Assembly: GCF_037126465.1 (NCBI RefSeq)
Contig: NW_026999293.1
Span: forward strand, 372,001 to 436,000
Length of the DNA: 64,000 nt
DNA from: Ornithodoros turicata
Taxonomy: Eukaryota > Arthropoda > Arachnida > Ixodida > Argasidae
Direction of reading: 5' to 3'
Part shown: piece by piece, positions 34,901-45,818 of the stretch
Position numbering within the stretch: the stretch's first letter is position 1
How the letters are laid out: the number at the start of each line of letters is the position of its first letter
The notes under the pieces: model-generated
Databases searched by the model: none
What the model saw: the letters and a program-made list of their open reading frames with translations, nothing else
Told to the model about the DNA's origin: nothing
Made by a program: the position numbers and the translations under genes

Positions 34901-37616
34901 CGCTCACAAGACTTTCGCCGAATTTTTCGTAGCTCACTATCTCCTGGAGAAGGCAAAGATAACAGAATCGAGCTACTGGAAAAAAGTCCTAGAATTGTAT
35001 CGTAAAGAAGACTACGAGGATGTAATGCAGTTGTTCGATGGACTGGCGTCGGCGTCCTGTCCACTTCACTCTGCTGTGATAAACAACGACGCTTCATATT
35101 TTAAGCAACATGATATCCAAAGAGAGGACATGTCGAAGATGGATGAGCTCGAAAGGACGCCATTGCACGTAGCAGCCCTGCATTCTGATGAAGCAACATT
35201 GAAGAGGCTTCCAATGGACGATGCACTAATTCAGAATGATTTGTTTCAACTGTTACCGTTTGGGTACCCGGAGCTGAGCTGTCCATGGGACGAGAAACGC
35301 GATGGAGTGTGGAGGGACTGTTTGCGGACTGGGACTTCAGCTGTGAGAGAGAGACTCAACATATTGTACACTCGATACAGTGAGCAAGCAGTGAAACATT
35401 CTACCGAAAATCTGCGCACATGTGAAACCTTCGAGCAAAAAAGACTTTTTCTCGAGCGAGTTATATTCACAGCCGTGATACACAATCTACCAGGCGTTTT
35501 AGACGTGTATCTGAGCTATGTGTCCCCGAGAGAGAGTACAGTAGGTCTAGACAGAGACATCCTGGACCAATTAGAATCACACAAGGAACGAAGCGTGAGA
35601 TGTTCTGCAGAGTCTTCGGTAATTGGAAACCTGGATAGTTTTACAGACAGCAGCAATAGAACTGTTCTTTTTTACGCAGAGTCTGAGCTTGTTTGCGACA
35701 TGCTCCTTCCTTACTGCGATATGGGAATTCTTGATAAGCACGGAAACACAATGTTGCACATTAGCGCGGAAGAAGGAAATCTGGAGACAACACAGATTTA
35801 CCTCGCACATTTATCCGTTAACAATAGAAATGGACGCTTTCAAACTCCTTTGCACTTGAGTAGAGATGCAGAGATTGTGAGGCTACTTCTTCCTCTTTAT
35901 TCCTCAGTGAATGTTCTCGATTCTTATCAACAAACTCCGATGGATATATGTGCAGAGAGAGATGATTTGGAGGCCATGAAGTTGTTACTCCTTCGCACTT
36001 GGACATATGACGCACATCACATCAGACTGAACACAACGCTTCATGTGGCTTCTGACTATCAATCCTTTAAAGCTGTGACGTTCCTTCTACCTCACACAAA
36101 TGCGCACGTGCTTAACTGCAAAGGAGAAACGTGCTTAGACGTTGCTTGGACAAGTTGGAAATATCTGTCGAGTTCGGAGTCCAACGTTGTGAGATGTCTC
36201 GTCCCACACTCGCTCGTGAACTCACCTGAAACGTTCGGCTCATCACCGTTGTGTGTCTGGGGGGAATGTGATGGAAGGGAAGTGATGCAAACTCTATGGC
36301 CTTATTTGCGACACAGTGACCCTAGGCATGCACAGAGGATCAGCAGAAGCTATCTGTATCTGTTTGTGGATGTGAACAAGGATTTCAAAGAAGAAATTTG
36401 GTGTCTGAAACTTCTCTTCCTCCATTTAGATGACATCGCTGGTGATCCTTGTAGCCGTAAACTGCTACATAATGTGGCCAAGGACAAGCTACGTAAGATA
36501 AAAGAAGAAAATCTCATTAATTACATGAAGCTGTTACTGCCGCATTTAAATCTCAGTGAGCAGGATTATGTAGGACGTGGAGTAAAAAATGAGGACATCG
36601 TTACCTTATATCGGGGATGGTCGCACATGAATAACACCGATGATCCCCACATTGACGATGTCGACACGGAAATGGTCGATGACGATGGCAGTATGAAGTT
36701 GCTCATAGAAGCAGAGGAAGGTAATGTGGAAGCTGTGGAACTTCACCTCTCCCATTCATCCGTGTGCATTACAGATGAAAAAGAGAACACTGCATTGCAC
36801 TTGAGCGCGAGGGAGGGACACACAAATGTGGTGAAGCTTCTCATTCCTCTTTATACATCAGTGGACGTGATCAATGTGTATCGAGAAACGCCCATGCATG
36901 TCTGTGCCTTATATGGACACCTGAACGTTGTAAAGTTATTATTACTCCGCTCTAGAATGAGTTCCCGTGACAAGCTTGGAAGGACATCTCTTCACTTTGC
37001 CTGTGAAAGTGGTGCCGTTGATATCGTGAACTTCCTTCTTCCCCACTCGTTCCCTAATATGCGCGACATATTCGGTTCCACGTGCTGCGCTCTTTCCGCT
37101 GAAAGAAGGAGAATGAATGTTCTGAGATGCCTCATCCCTCACTCTCTTATGAACTGTCCTAATGGGATTGGTTATTCACCTACGCAAATCTGTGCAAGTC
37201 ATTATATTAGAGAAGAGCTGGTGACGTTATTGCCATATTCTTGTGATTATGACGCAGCGAGTTTATTGACTATTCTCCCGCTGTCATTTCGTATGCGCGA
37301 TATGAGTATGAAAGCTACGTCTTGTCTGAAACTGATGGTACTCCACTCAGATGTCAAGGCAGTAGATAAGTGGTTCTGTGCAACACTCAGCCGCATTCGA
37401 GAGTATTATGGAAAGAGTGATTCATTCTGGCGTCCAACAAAGACTGAGATATCACTACGCCTGAAATATGTTCCTCTCTTGCTTCCTCATACAAATGTTT
37501 CTGCTAAGGATTATGAAGGCAAGAAACTATTACAAGGAGCCCTCCGAAGTAGGAAATATCCCAAATTAGTTAGCTTCCTTCAGAAATGGACTCGCTTGAG
37601 TGACTTTCATTCATGA
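31939..37616 (+). CDS. HExxH metallopeptidase - NACHT - ankyrin-repeat protein (NLR-like), one frame break
   Basis: The coding block has no intron. The first segment (31939 to about 34066) begins MASSSELD and carries LIHELCH, a zinc-metallopeptidase HExxH motif (H212, E213, H216), in a region about residues 100-330. A central region about 350-560 (SLHVITGP, VILLVED) looks like a degenerate NTPase fold. A Walker A, GAPGMGKS at 674-681, opens the NACHT domain. Reading then moves by -1 at about 34060-34075 to the frame ending at 37616. That frame has the Walker B LILDAFDEI, the GTPLLLRM motif and the FAHKTFAEFFVAHYL end of NACHT, followed by roughly ten ankyrin repeats (DKHGNTMLHISAEEGN, ENTALHLSAREGH, YRETPMHVCALYGH). 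STAND proteins of this layout act as sensors whose repeats detect a ligand and whose N-terminus is the effector; an immune role is inference. The break may be a mutation, an assembly error or recoding. The total would be about 1,890 residues. Confidence 0.85.
34055..34143 (+). other. Frame-break interval in the NACHT domain
   Basis: The first frame is sensible through YVDLPQRMA (to 34066) and then runs to a stop at 34141-34143. The frame one base back gives SLGYLADLCEVQKDGLEF, which continues into the Walker B segment. The two frames overlap from 33999 to 34143. No slippery heptamer of the usual X-XXY-YYZ kind is visible at the switch, so mutation or sequence error is more likely than programmed shifting. 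Confidence 0.7.
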
Positions 37617-38177
37617 TGCTGACGATTGTTGGCAACGGTTGTGGTTAAGCACCAAGTGGCACCGAGCTGTCAATGGACACGAGCTCTGAAGACGATATGG
37701 AAGTTTTAATAGAGGTATCAACAGCAGTATACTGAGTCCTTGCCTTCATCCGAGAAAGCACAAATATTCATCCAGTGTCAAAATGAAAGAAAAAAAGATC
37801 ACTTTTCTGATTTTTTGTGATTGTGATTATGACTAACGCATTTTGTTTCTTATTCCTTATGTTACAAAGTACCGTTCCGTAGTAGGTTCTAAGGTGATTT
37901 GAAAATGTGTAAAAAATGTGTCTATTCCTAATGTGCTAGTAATATGGTTAGCTATGATATGCCACAGTATTAGAATACGGCTGCGTGCGATTATGTTTGG
38001 TGTCAAATGTATATACCCAAATGTCAAATGTAAATGAACAAAAGTGTTTTTCGCACATTGGAGAAGGTTTAATTCAAATTATTTTGGAACTCGCGCTCAC
38101 TTCGCTGCAGAGTTGTGTAAAGTAAATATTGTCGAGCGAAACACATGTGCGATACAGCCGTACTTTTATTACGACCT

Positions 38178-38183
38178 AATAAA
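38178..38183 (+). terminator. Candidate polyadenylation signal of the NACHT gene
   Basis: AATAAA about 560 nt past the stop, the first canonical hexamer noticed downstream on this strand. Not otherwise supported. Confidence 0.3.
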
Positions 38184-38673
38184 TGTAAGGGTTCCAAATT
38201 GCTTTTCCAGTTATCGTTACAGATTACGGAACATATTACTTTGAAGTAATCAAGGTTCGTGTAAAGGAACCTCGACTGACTCAAATATGCCTGTTACAAA
38301 TTGGATTTGTGTACGTGCGATTAAATGATGATTAAATGCAGTTGTCCTTGGAAGTAATGTGTCCACTTAGATGTCATCAAGAGATGCAGATGGGGAGAAA
38401 ATTCAGTGAACCGGTAAGCAAAGATGAAGGGAAGTGTCCCAGGAGGAGAGCCGCCAATATATTTCGAACAGAGACTGCTATTCCTCTTCATCATGAGCGA
38501 GAATCAGAATTAGCAGCTCGCACACAGCGCAGGACATGTCCTAGGGCCTCATAGCAGCCACAAGGACACGTGTTTCGAGGGGACGCAAGTTATAGTTATG
38601 GCCAGCTTGTGAAAGCTTGGGATGCGTGCTTTAGTTGTTATTACAGTTACTTTTGCGGATTCTAACTACCCGA

Positions 38674-39124
38674 GCAGCACACAATATTGGTCCAATATTG
38701 GCACTGTCTCGGTTCTAGTGAGCCTGATGAGGGCCAATCAAGCCAATGAAGAGCAATAAGTGGTGTTATCTTGGCTTATCCTACTCTCACCACTGTGCTA
38801 CCCATGGCTGTGTTTCAGTACCTACCCAGGTAAATATAAGAGAAAAGACAAAAGAGAAAAAAAGAATGTATTGTACTGTGATGCCTTCCCGTTGTCGTGC
38901 TGCCATTCAAACCAATTAAAACTAGACCAGAGTGGCAGTTACTATAGCTACAGGGCATTCGTATTCTTCATTGGCTCACCACGTGCTTGCAACATTGGAC
39001 CAATATTGGCAGTTTTGATTGGCGTATTACCAGACCTTTGTTGCACGGCCTATATACTGGACCAACGTAACTTATATTGGCTGCCAATTTTGGACCGATG
39101 TGGGACCATTGATGGCGTGCTGTT
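38674..39124. mobile_element. Non-autonomous element rich in CAATATTGG motifs
   Basis: The left end CAGCACACAATATTGGTCC mirrors the right end (CAGCACGCCATCAATGGTCC when reverse-complemented). Several TTGGACCAATATTGGC motifs lie within. Homology between the ends is imperfect, no target duplication was verified and there is no coding region. Confidence 0.4.
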
Positions 39125-39205
39125 TTTAGAGTTATGTTTAGAGTTACCAAATTAAATTTTCGCAGCCATCTTGTGCTCCCACCACATCACTTTCATAGCT
39201 GCTTT

Positions 39206-39910
39206 CATATCGTGCATTCGTGCTGCCCAAACTCGAATACGCATCGGCCATATGGGATCCCCATCAAGAGTACTTAATTCAAGCATTAGAGTCAGTTCAA
39301 AATGTGCTTCATTACATCTAACTATTCCAGAGACGCGAGTGTTAGCGTATAAAGAAAAACCTCGAGGTTGATCTTCAAGTCAAGACTGTTAGTCAGGCGG
39401 TGTCTCTTCCATAAAATGTATCACAACACAAACGCTGGCGATCGTCTCCTAGTCCCTGCTAACTAGCGATAAAACTCCAGTGCAGGGGACACAGACAGAC
39501 AAAACAGACGACGCAAGTTCTATCGCTTTTTAACTACATTTCATCTCGTCTGAACGACATCCATGTGATTAAGCTTCCTCATTGTAATATCACTTCCTTT
39601 CTGAAGTAATTGTTTCCTAACGATATTAGTGATTGGAATCTTCAGCCTGAACATGTTGCTTGTACACTCGACACCACTCTGCTCTACTACAGTAATGTAT
39701 ATATTATATAGAGCATCCTTTCATTGTTTTATAGTTTCTAAATATTTCACCCACTTGCCCTTGGATCATGTTGCCTTGTATATAGTGATACAATACAAAC
39801 TTCACATAATGTATGTCAAGAGCAAACGTTGGCTCATGTAAATAGTTTGTTGCTGCTTTTGTTGTGGGGCTCCCCAGCACTGTTCCTTTAACCGGCGTCA
39901 GTAAATACTT
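39206..39910 (+). mobile_element. LINE 3' fragment, plus strand, degenerate
   Basis: Translated pieces match the C-terminal part of a Jockey/CR1-like reverse transcriptase ORF: LPKLEYASAIWDPHQEYLI near 39218-39275, then, after stops and shifts, ISDWNLQPEHV near 39628-39660, which in these elements closes the ORF. Both the RT core and the frame are lost. Confidence 0.6.
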
Positions 39911-40499
39911 CATTCAGTAACTACTGGACTACCAAGATGTTTCTCAAACTTCCTAAGGTTTCAGGAACACCATGTCATTGTAAAACCGAGACGCAGACAA
40001 GAAACGAGAACACACCCGCTCTCGCTTGTTCTCAGGCTTGTCGTTTACTTTTTATCGACACCGTTTAGAGAAGAATGTGGAACAGAAGTGAGTAATTTCT
40101 GCAGTAATTAGTCGATCGGTTTCGGTTTACATATTTCTGTCGCGGCGAAGTGCAAAAGGACGTATTTCACTGGTGTGGTTCATTGAAGGGTAAGGGAGTG
40201 TAAGAGCGTCGTTTCGCGTTTCACCGCTCGCGCCAGTCAGAACTTGAACGTAGAAACTGAACTCGAGTGTGCTCCAGCGAACGGTCATAGCAGAGGACGC
40301 GTGGACATGAAATGCTATCATCATCATGCTTTTTGTGTTGCGCGTATGAAACTAAATACATATTCAGTTGTATTGATAATTAAATTCTAATCCGATAATT
40401 AAGTGCGTTCCACACACCGCGATTTTCTTACTCATAGGCTCGTAACGATATTTTTATTTATTTTAACGAACTAACCCACGCAACGACACCGCCATCATT
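39911..40499. other. Intergenic, nothing recognised
   Basis: No conserved frame or repeat structure is seen. The right edge becomes pyrimidine-rich (CTTTCCTTCTTTCCTTCC) just before the exon-like segment at 40500. Confidence 0.4.
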
Positions 40500-40724
40500 C
40501 TTTCCTTCTTTCCTTCCTCCGTACATGGCGGCGCGCACAGCGAACGTAAATATTGCAGCGTTGAACATTGAAAAGTGGTGCTCTGTCCGCGGAGACAATA
40601 TTGGGATCTCCACCATTTGACGGGACCCTTTGTTTCTTGCCGTTAATGTCGATTCTCCAAGCCAATTGGAACCAAAGAACCCCGAGCAGAAGTTCTAGGA
40701 GGAAACCGAGACCCCCATGCTTAG
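40500..40724 (+). promoter_or_regulatory. Candidate first (5' UTR) exon with strong splice donor
   Basis: A segment with ACATGGCGGC (resembling a YY1-type core-promoter/initiator element) and a 31-codon upstream frame ends at TTAG followed by GTAAGT (donor at 40725). An acceptor with a good pyrimidine tract, TTCTCTTTAACAG, lies at 42604, just ahead of the coding exon at 42677. A 5' UTR exon spliced to the zinc-finger gene is therefore plausible. The promoter assignment is inference. Confidence 0.4.
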
Positions 40725-41963
40725 GTAAGTGACAAAAACCAGGCTTTGTCTGGAAAACACTTCTTGTTTTGTCTAAACGTATTGGGCTGCATAACTCGGA
40801 GTGATAGCGATGCAAAAATATCAAGTTTCTCAAATTTTATTTTATAGTATACTATATCGAAGAATCACAGTACATTTTGCGGGCATGCTGACGAGCCTTC
40901 CACACATAATGTCATTGTCATTTCTAGTGTGCAAAAAATGTACTAGTTCATAGGCTGGCTATAGCCCTGCCCTTCGGTCACGAAACCTATCGTTCAGAGT
41001 TCACCACGGCCGCGTGACACTGTGACCCTGCCCGTTTTCGTGCGTGAACAAGTACCACGCAGAACTCTTGCCCTACAGGACCAGAGAAAAGTTTACCGAA
41101 CACCAGAGTGACATATTTCTCGATTGGGTCGACACGTTAGCAGGGAACGCAAGTGGGCCCAGAATACTGAATAGAATAGCGAGCCACCTGTCTGTAAGTG
41201 TGTGTGATCCTCTTTGCTGCAGGTGTAGCGATAATGGAAACGCATTCCACGGTCCTCCGTTACCGGAAGCGAAAATTATGGTCCACTACTGAATTCGGGT
41301 AATGGCTGTTCCTGTTGTGCGATATCATTCAGTGATTTTTCAGTTTATTTTTGTATTTTGATGGCTTTATTCTCTGTAATTCTCTAAATACTAGAGGAGA
41401 TCGTGGGAACGAAGAGAAATATTGGATCTCTAGGGTGCATCCATCGCTTACCTACTCCTCCTAGTCCTCATAACTCCATGACATCAACACATATACGAGA
41501 TGCAGCATGGACTCCACGCATTCTCCTCCACCATAGCACGAGGATGACAGCCTATATTTCCTTATCTCTTTTTTTACATTTTTTTCATTTTGCCGTGGTT
41601 ATGGCAGTATGGTTTGCTACCGAAAGGGTCGGCCTATGAGTGTGACATTGGATGAAGGTTACGCCCATCTTGGGTTTCTGGACTCGGAGTGACTGAAGCC
41701 ATGTTCCTAGATTTCTTTGAAAAATCCTGCAAAATGTACTCGTCCCAACGACGTAAAATTATTTGTGTACGCGTGGCAGCGAAGTAGCACTAGGGTAAAA
41801 CAGGGTGTTGTCAGCAGCTGTGTAACAGCCGTTCCATTACCAGAAACGAAATTCAAAAGCTGGTATCAGAAACGGATAATGGAAATGAAAATATAGCAGT
41901 AGCAAAAACGGAAACTGTAATGAAAATATGTCCGTTATCCTTCCCTGGGTGTCTCCCCAATAT
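40725..41963. other. Intron or intergenic sequence with a diverged mariner-type relic
   Basis: 41075-41190 (AAAGTTTACCGAACACCAGAGTGAC, CACGTTAGCAGGGAACG) resembles the interior of the small element at 42888-43100 and may be an older copy. The rest shows no gene. Confidence 0.35.
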
Positions 41964-42497
41964 AGATTATTTATTTATTTATTTATTTATTTGCAGATAC
42001 TACTAACGTCCTAAGCACGACATTGTAGGAGTGGAAGCATTGAGAAACAACATGTATCGTCAAGAAAGAAAAAAGATAGAAAAATCAACAACAACAACAA
42101 CACATGACATCAAAATATATACATTATACTTGGCTAAGATGGCCATTCACAGATTACACAAATATGATTGAAGCTCTGAAACAAAAGCAGATGCCGTTTG
42201 GGACGTGACAATACTGTCCGGTAATTCGTTCCATTCATTAATAACCCGTACAAAGTAAGAGTACCTGAAGCAGTCATTGCGATAGCTTATGGGTGTAATA
42301 TGCCTAGAATGTTTGTTTCTTTGAATTCTTGTTGAATGGTAAGATACATATTTGTGCACTTCGAGCTTACTGTTTTCTCCCAACAACACGAAAAAGAACT
42401 TTAATCTAGCAATTTGAGATCTCTCGGACAGAAGATGAAGTTGCGAGTGCTCCAAAAGTTCAGCTGTACTTTGATCGCGGTTAGATATATGCCACAC
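41964..42497 (-). mobile_element. LINE 3' fragment, minus strand, with (TTTA)n tail
   Basis: The minus strand encodes 116 residues ending at a stop at 42147, with the C-terminal signature of a Jockey/CR1-like LINE ORF2 (RNKHSRHITPISYRNDCF, FVRVINEWNELPDSIV). The 3' UTR follows, and the element ends in an AAAT-repeat tail seen here as TTTATTTATTTA at 41966-41992. It is truncated at its 5' end. Confidence 0.75.
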
Positions 42498-42604
42498 TGG
42501 TGTTGCATAAAGCTTACATCTCTACCATTCTGTGAACGTGTGACAACTGTTTATGTTCTTTTCTTTTTGGAAAGGGTGGCAACAGTTTGGCTTCTCTTTA
42601 ACAG

Positions 42605-42803
42605 AAACCCGAAGAGACAGAGATCTGCGTGTTTGGGACGTCGAGTTCCAGCCCTCGGGATTTTCAACCCCGAGAGATGGAGCTCTCCCTAAAGTTCGTT
42701 GGTCAACTCACAAAAGTAAAATTGGAGCCTCTTGACGCTAGCCTACCAGAACAGGGCCAGCAACAGGAATGTAACGAGTCTTCATGGGGAGACAACAATT
42801 ACG
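42605..42803 (+). CDS. Zinc-finger gene, coding exon 1 (acidic N-terminus)
   Basis: The acceptor is at 42604, the ATG at 42677 and the donor ACG followed by GTAAAA at 42804. The exon encodes 42 residues plus one base (MELSLKFVGQLTKVKLEP...), ending in phase 1. VKLEP is a typical SUMO-type motif found in N-terminal exons of arthropod C2H2 zinc-finger genes. Its phase matches exon 2 at 44266. It is inferred to be part of the gene whose fingers are at 56354-59096. Confidence 0.45.
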
Positions 42804-42887
42804 GTAAAATTTTTGTAGACATTGTACTCAGTTGGTGAATGCTTTCTGGAATATTCCTGAGGAACATGGAATAGTGCAAACTATGTA

Positions 42888-43100
42888 CAGTGCTGGACAA
42901 AAGTTTACGAAACACACTTCAGCGCATTCCATCCCCAGAGCGACACGCTAGCAGTGAATGGGACCGTACGGAGTTACGGAGATTTGCCTAGGTAACAGGG
43001 TCACCTGTTTGCAAGTCCGTACGGTTCCATCCTCTGCTGCCGTATCACTTTGAAGAAGGAAGGCGACGGAGTGTTTTCCGTAAACTTTTGTCCAGCATTG
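42888..43100. mobile_element. Small mariner-type inverted-repeat element (213 bp) in intron 1
   Basis: It begins CAGTGCTGGACAAAAGTTTA after a TA and ends with the reverse complement (TAAACTTTTGTCCAGCATTG). GCTGGACAAAAGTTT-type ends are characteristic of Tc1/mariner-related non-autonomous elements. The TA on the right side is not adjacent, so the boundary is approximate. Confidence 0.6.
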
Positions 43101-43160
43101 TGCTACTAAGACTAAATGTTCTGGTGAATGTCTTACATCTGGCTGTCTCACATCATTTAA

Positions 43161-44093
43161 AGGGGCCGTCGCATCCGTCCCGGTTGATTCTAAAACTATA
43201 GTGCAGTTTTACTCCGCGTTTGTCGTTGATAATAACGGGAAAAATCCGACACAAAATGGTGGTGTCGTTCCTGTACAGTTGGAGTAGCTGGAGTACTAGT
43301 GGATGGCGTCTGCTCTGTGATCGGCTCGCGTGTGTATTGTTGTTTGTGTATGGTGTCGGACGTGTTCATAAAAGCCAAGAGCATCACAGCTTGTTCCACA
43401 CAGCAAAGTCACTTAAGGGGGAATCACTTCCTCAGAAATCTATGGATGACTTTCGTTCACACAAGACACGTGAATACTCAGTTATCATCATAAGATTGGT
43501 ACTGGCGTGTTCTCTTAGCTTTTGTCTAGTCAATTATGTGTTTTTATATGACAAGGTTGAGCCGTTGATTTTTAATAAATTAAAGTTTGGCGCGTCTCGA
43601 ACGTGTGCTGCCATCTCGGTAGAGTGTCACGAACTAAAATATTTGCAAATTCGGGCTCAATACAAATCGACGGATAGTCTCGGAACTCTACAAGATGCGT
43701 CATTGACAAGGGCAAAGCAAAAAGAACACGCAAGTGCTTCTGTTTTGACGATATTTTACGCCGTTTCTGAGCACTGTACGAACAAACGTTCTCTGTTGTC
43801 TCGCACAGAAGTGATTCCCCCTTAAGAACTCGCAGTGGTGAGCAAAAGTCAGCGTATTTACTGACGTCTCTCCACTTAGTATATTGCGAAGCAAAAGCTG
43901 AGCAGATGACTTCAGAGATAATCGCCTGCTCCCATTTGTGTGCCTAGCTGCAGGAGGACATGTTTTTAAGACTCGTTCGTTTAATACTATTGAAGCTGTT
44001 TTCGGAAGAGAGACACGACCAAGTTGGCTGTTAAGCGGCGACAAGCATTACCGTATCGGGGTTTTGCGTACGTTCTCATATCCGATAGCCCCT
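43161..44093. mobile_element. TTAA-flanked non-autonomous element (933 bp) in intron 1
   Basis: TTAA is at 43157-43160 and 44094-44097. The ends AGGGGCCGTCGCATCCG and, reverse-complemented, AGGGGCTATCGGATATG agree in about two thirds of positions and resemble the ends of the 9406-14239 transposon, its likely autonomous relative. A second TTAA element is nested at 43417-43821. Confidence 0.6.
43417..43821. mobile_element. Nested TTAA element (405 bp)
   Basis: Flanked by TTAA (43413-43416, 43822-43825), with perfect terminal inverted repeats GGGGGAATCACTTC. It sits wholly inside the element 43161-44093, so it is the younger insertion. No coding region. Confidence 0.7.
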
Positions 44094-44265
44094 TTAACAA
44101 AGGCTCCGAGGAAGGTTTTCCAGACTGGTGTTTTTGTGTGTGATGTGTACACATGAGTTGTAACAGAGCATAATGAGATTCAGAAAGGGGACAGAGATGA
44201 CTACATATCACGTGGCTTGAAGCTTTGCTGCGTGACTTACTAATACCATTTTTGTCTAACTTTAG

Positions 44266-44409
44266 GGGCAACTCGAGGGATGATCCAAATTAAAGAAGAA
44301 CCTCGAGAGGAATCTTCGGACGAACATCCGATCATTGAAGTGAAGACAGAGCCTTACAACACTGCAATTTTGGACCAGGTGGGATACAGCCATGACTCAA
44401 CGTCAGAAG
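44266..44409 (+). CDS. Zinc-finger gene, coding exon 2 (IKEEP/VKTEP motifs)
   Basis: The acceptor TCTAACTTTAG ends at 44265 and a donor (GAAG followed by GTGATA) is at 44410. Joined to exon 1 in phase, it reads through GATRGMIQIKEEPREES to IEVKTEP and ends with one spare base. That base fits the phase of the finger-exon acceptor at 56353, giving SEGAKESSDG across the junction. Tandem (I/V)K(E/T)EP motifs are typical of this gene class. The frame stays open past the donor to 44711 with unrelated sequence, which I treat as intron. Confidence 0.5.
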
Positions 44410-44653
44410 GTGATACAAAACGATTGGTTAACTTAGTCACAAAAAAAAAATCTACAAAAAAGTGTGATGCAACAGATATGCTTTGGAGAGGTTCCTCTCA
44501 AGCACGTATCATCTTCCCTGTCATGCTCGCTCATACTTGGGCAGTGAATTTTTTCAGTAAAAATCTGGCGCTGTCTTCAATTTGGGGAGAAATCGGCATC
44601 ACTTGGGCATCCGTGGGCTATGGGATGTTTTTGTTTCTCATCTTATCTATTAA

Positions 44654-45240
44654 AGGTGCACTAAAATGCAAACGCAGCTTGCTCTCAAATGAGAGCGAGT
44701 GTTTTAATTAGTATGGTGTAAGCAAAACTAGTTCACGCAACGCTACTGCTTAGAAGAAAGATGCAGTGAAAAGAACTGTCTTTGGCGTCATCCAATGAGA
44801 CTGTACGAGAAACACGTGTCTGTCTGTTGTGCACGTATGGATTTGTAATGGGGCCAGTTGTACTGTTCCGTACGCATGCTTTAGTCTCACATTTTTCGAT
44901 ACTGATTTACGGAATCCTCATGACAGTTATCACTGGCAACGTCTTTTGGACAGCGACGTAAGCCCGCTTTGTAACTCACGCCATGTTTTTCGCCGAAACT
45001 GCTCCACGGCGTGGCGCACTCAGCGTGGACTAAGAGCAACCGATGCGCGAGTTAAAGGAACGTTGACTGCTTAGTGGCGAAGCAAAAAATAATCTGGTAA
45101 AATTATGGTTGTGGCTTCGTAACGGAATCCTTCGTAACGGAATTGGTTGGAATCCAAGTTTCTATTTATGACAAGTATGAAGTTAACGTGGCATGTAACT
45201 TAATTTGAAATGAACTTGTTCTCACATTTTAGTGACATTT
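44654..45240. mobile_element. TTAA-type non-autonomous element, family C copy 1
   Basis: TTAA at 44650-44653 is followed by AGGTGCACTAAAATGC. The right end is decayed (CATTTTAGTGACATTTCA). The interior is alignable to 51718-52291 (shared TTTAGAAGAAA, CATTTTTCGATACTG/CATTTTTCAGTACCG and GGACAGCGA blocks). Short frames inside it are not genes. Confidence 0.6.
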
Positions 45241-45276
45241 CAGGTCCTTTTCTAAGTTTATTTTGTGGCCTCCCAG

Positions 45277-45776
45277 CAGTCATGGCCACTAACTATTCTA
45301 CAGTAGTTTAATTATAACTACTAACTACTTTGCAATGAAGTAGGTTAAGTAGTAGCCCAACTACTTTTCAGGGAGGTAGTTAAAACTACTGCAATGTATT
45401 TTACAATGTAACATCTGTAACTACTTAACGTTGACCATCAACACCAATCCCATTCTGTAGTGTTCTTGGACACCCAAGTGTGAACCACAAGCAGTGATAA
45501 ACGTGAAGATTTAGTAACCATGCATGGCACAATTGCTCTGCACCTCCGTTCTCATCAAACAAGTAGCTCGAGGTAAAAGTCGGAAGCACAATCGTGCCGT
45601 AAAGCTTGCGACAGAATCGGAAGTCGTCGGCGCCTGCAGTAACCTAACTACTGTAGCTAACTACTCGAAATAGTAGTTTAACTAGTAGTTGCCACTGCAT
45701 TTCTGCAAGTAGTTGATAACAACTTTTTAACTACAATCACGTAGTTTAACCAGTAGTTGACTACCGGCCATCACTG
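45277..45776. mobile_element. hAT-type non-autonomous element (500 bp) with perfect 8-bp target duplication
   Basis: CCTCCCAG is at 45269-45276 and again at 45777-45784. The ends are CAGTCATGGCC and, reverse-complemented, CAGTGATGGCC. The interior is filled with GTAGTTAACTAC-like dyads in both orientations. Eight-base duplications and CAGTGATGG-type ends define hAT elements. Confidence 0.88.
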
Positions 45777-45818
45777 CCTCCCAGCGCTAATCCTCTTAGG
45801 CAGCGGCAGTGCTGACAC

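Noticed and set aside
44410..44711. Extension of the IKEEP exon as a 143-codon protein with a hydrophobic tail
   Set aside because: A donor in the right phase exists at 44410, and sequence after it is low-complexity and runs into a transposon.
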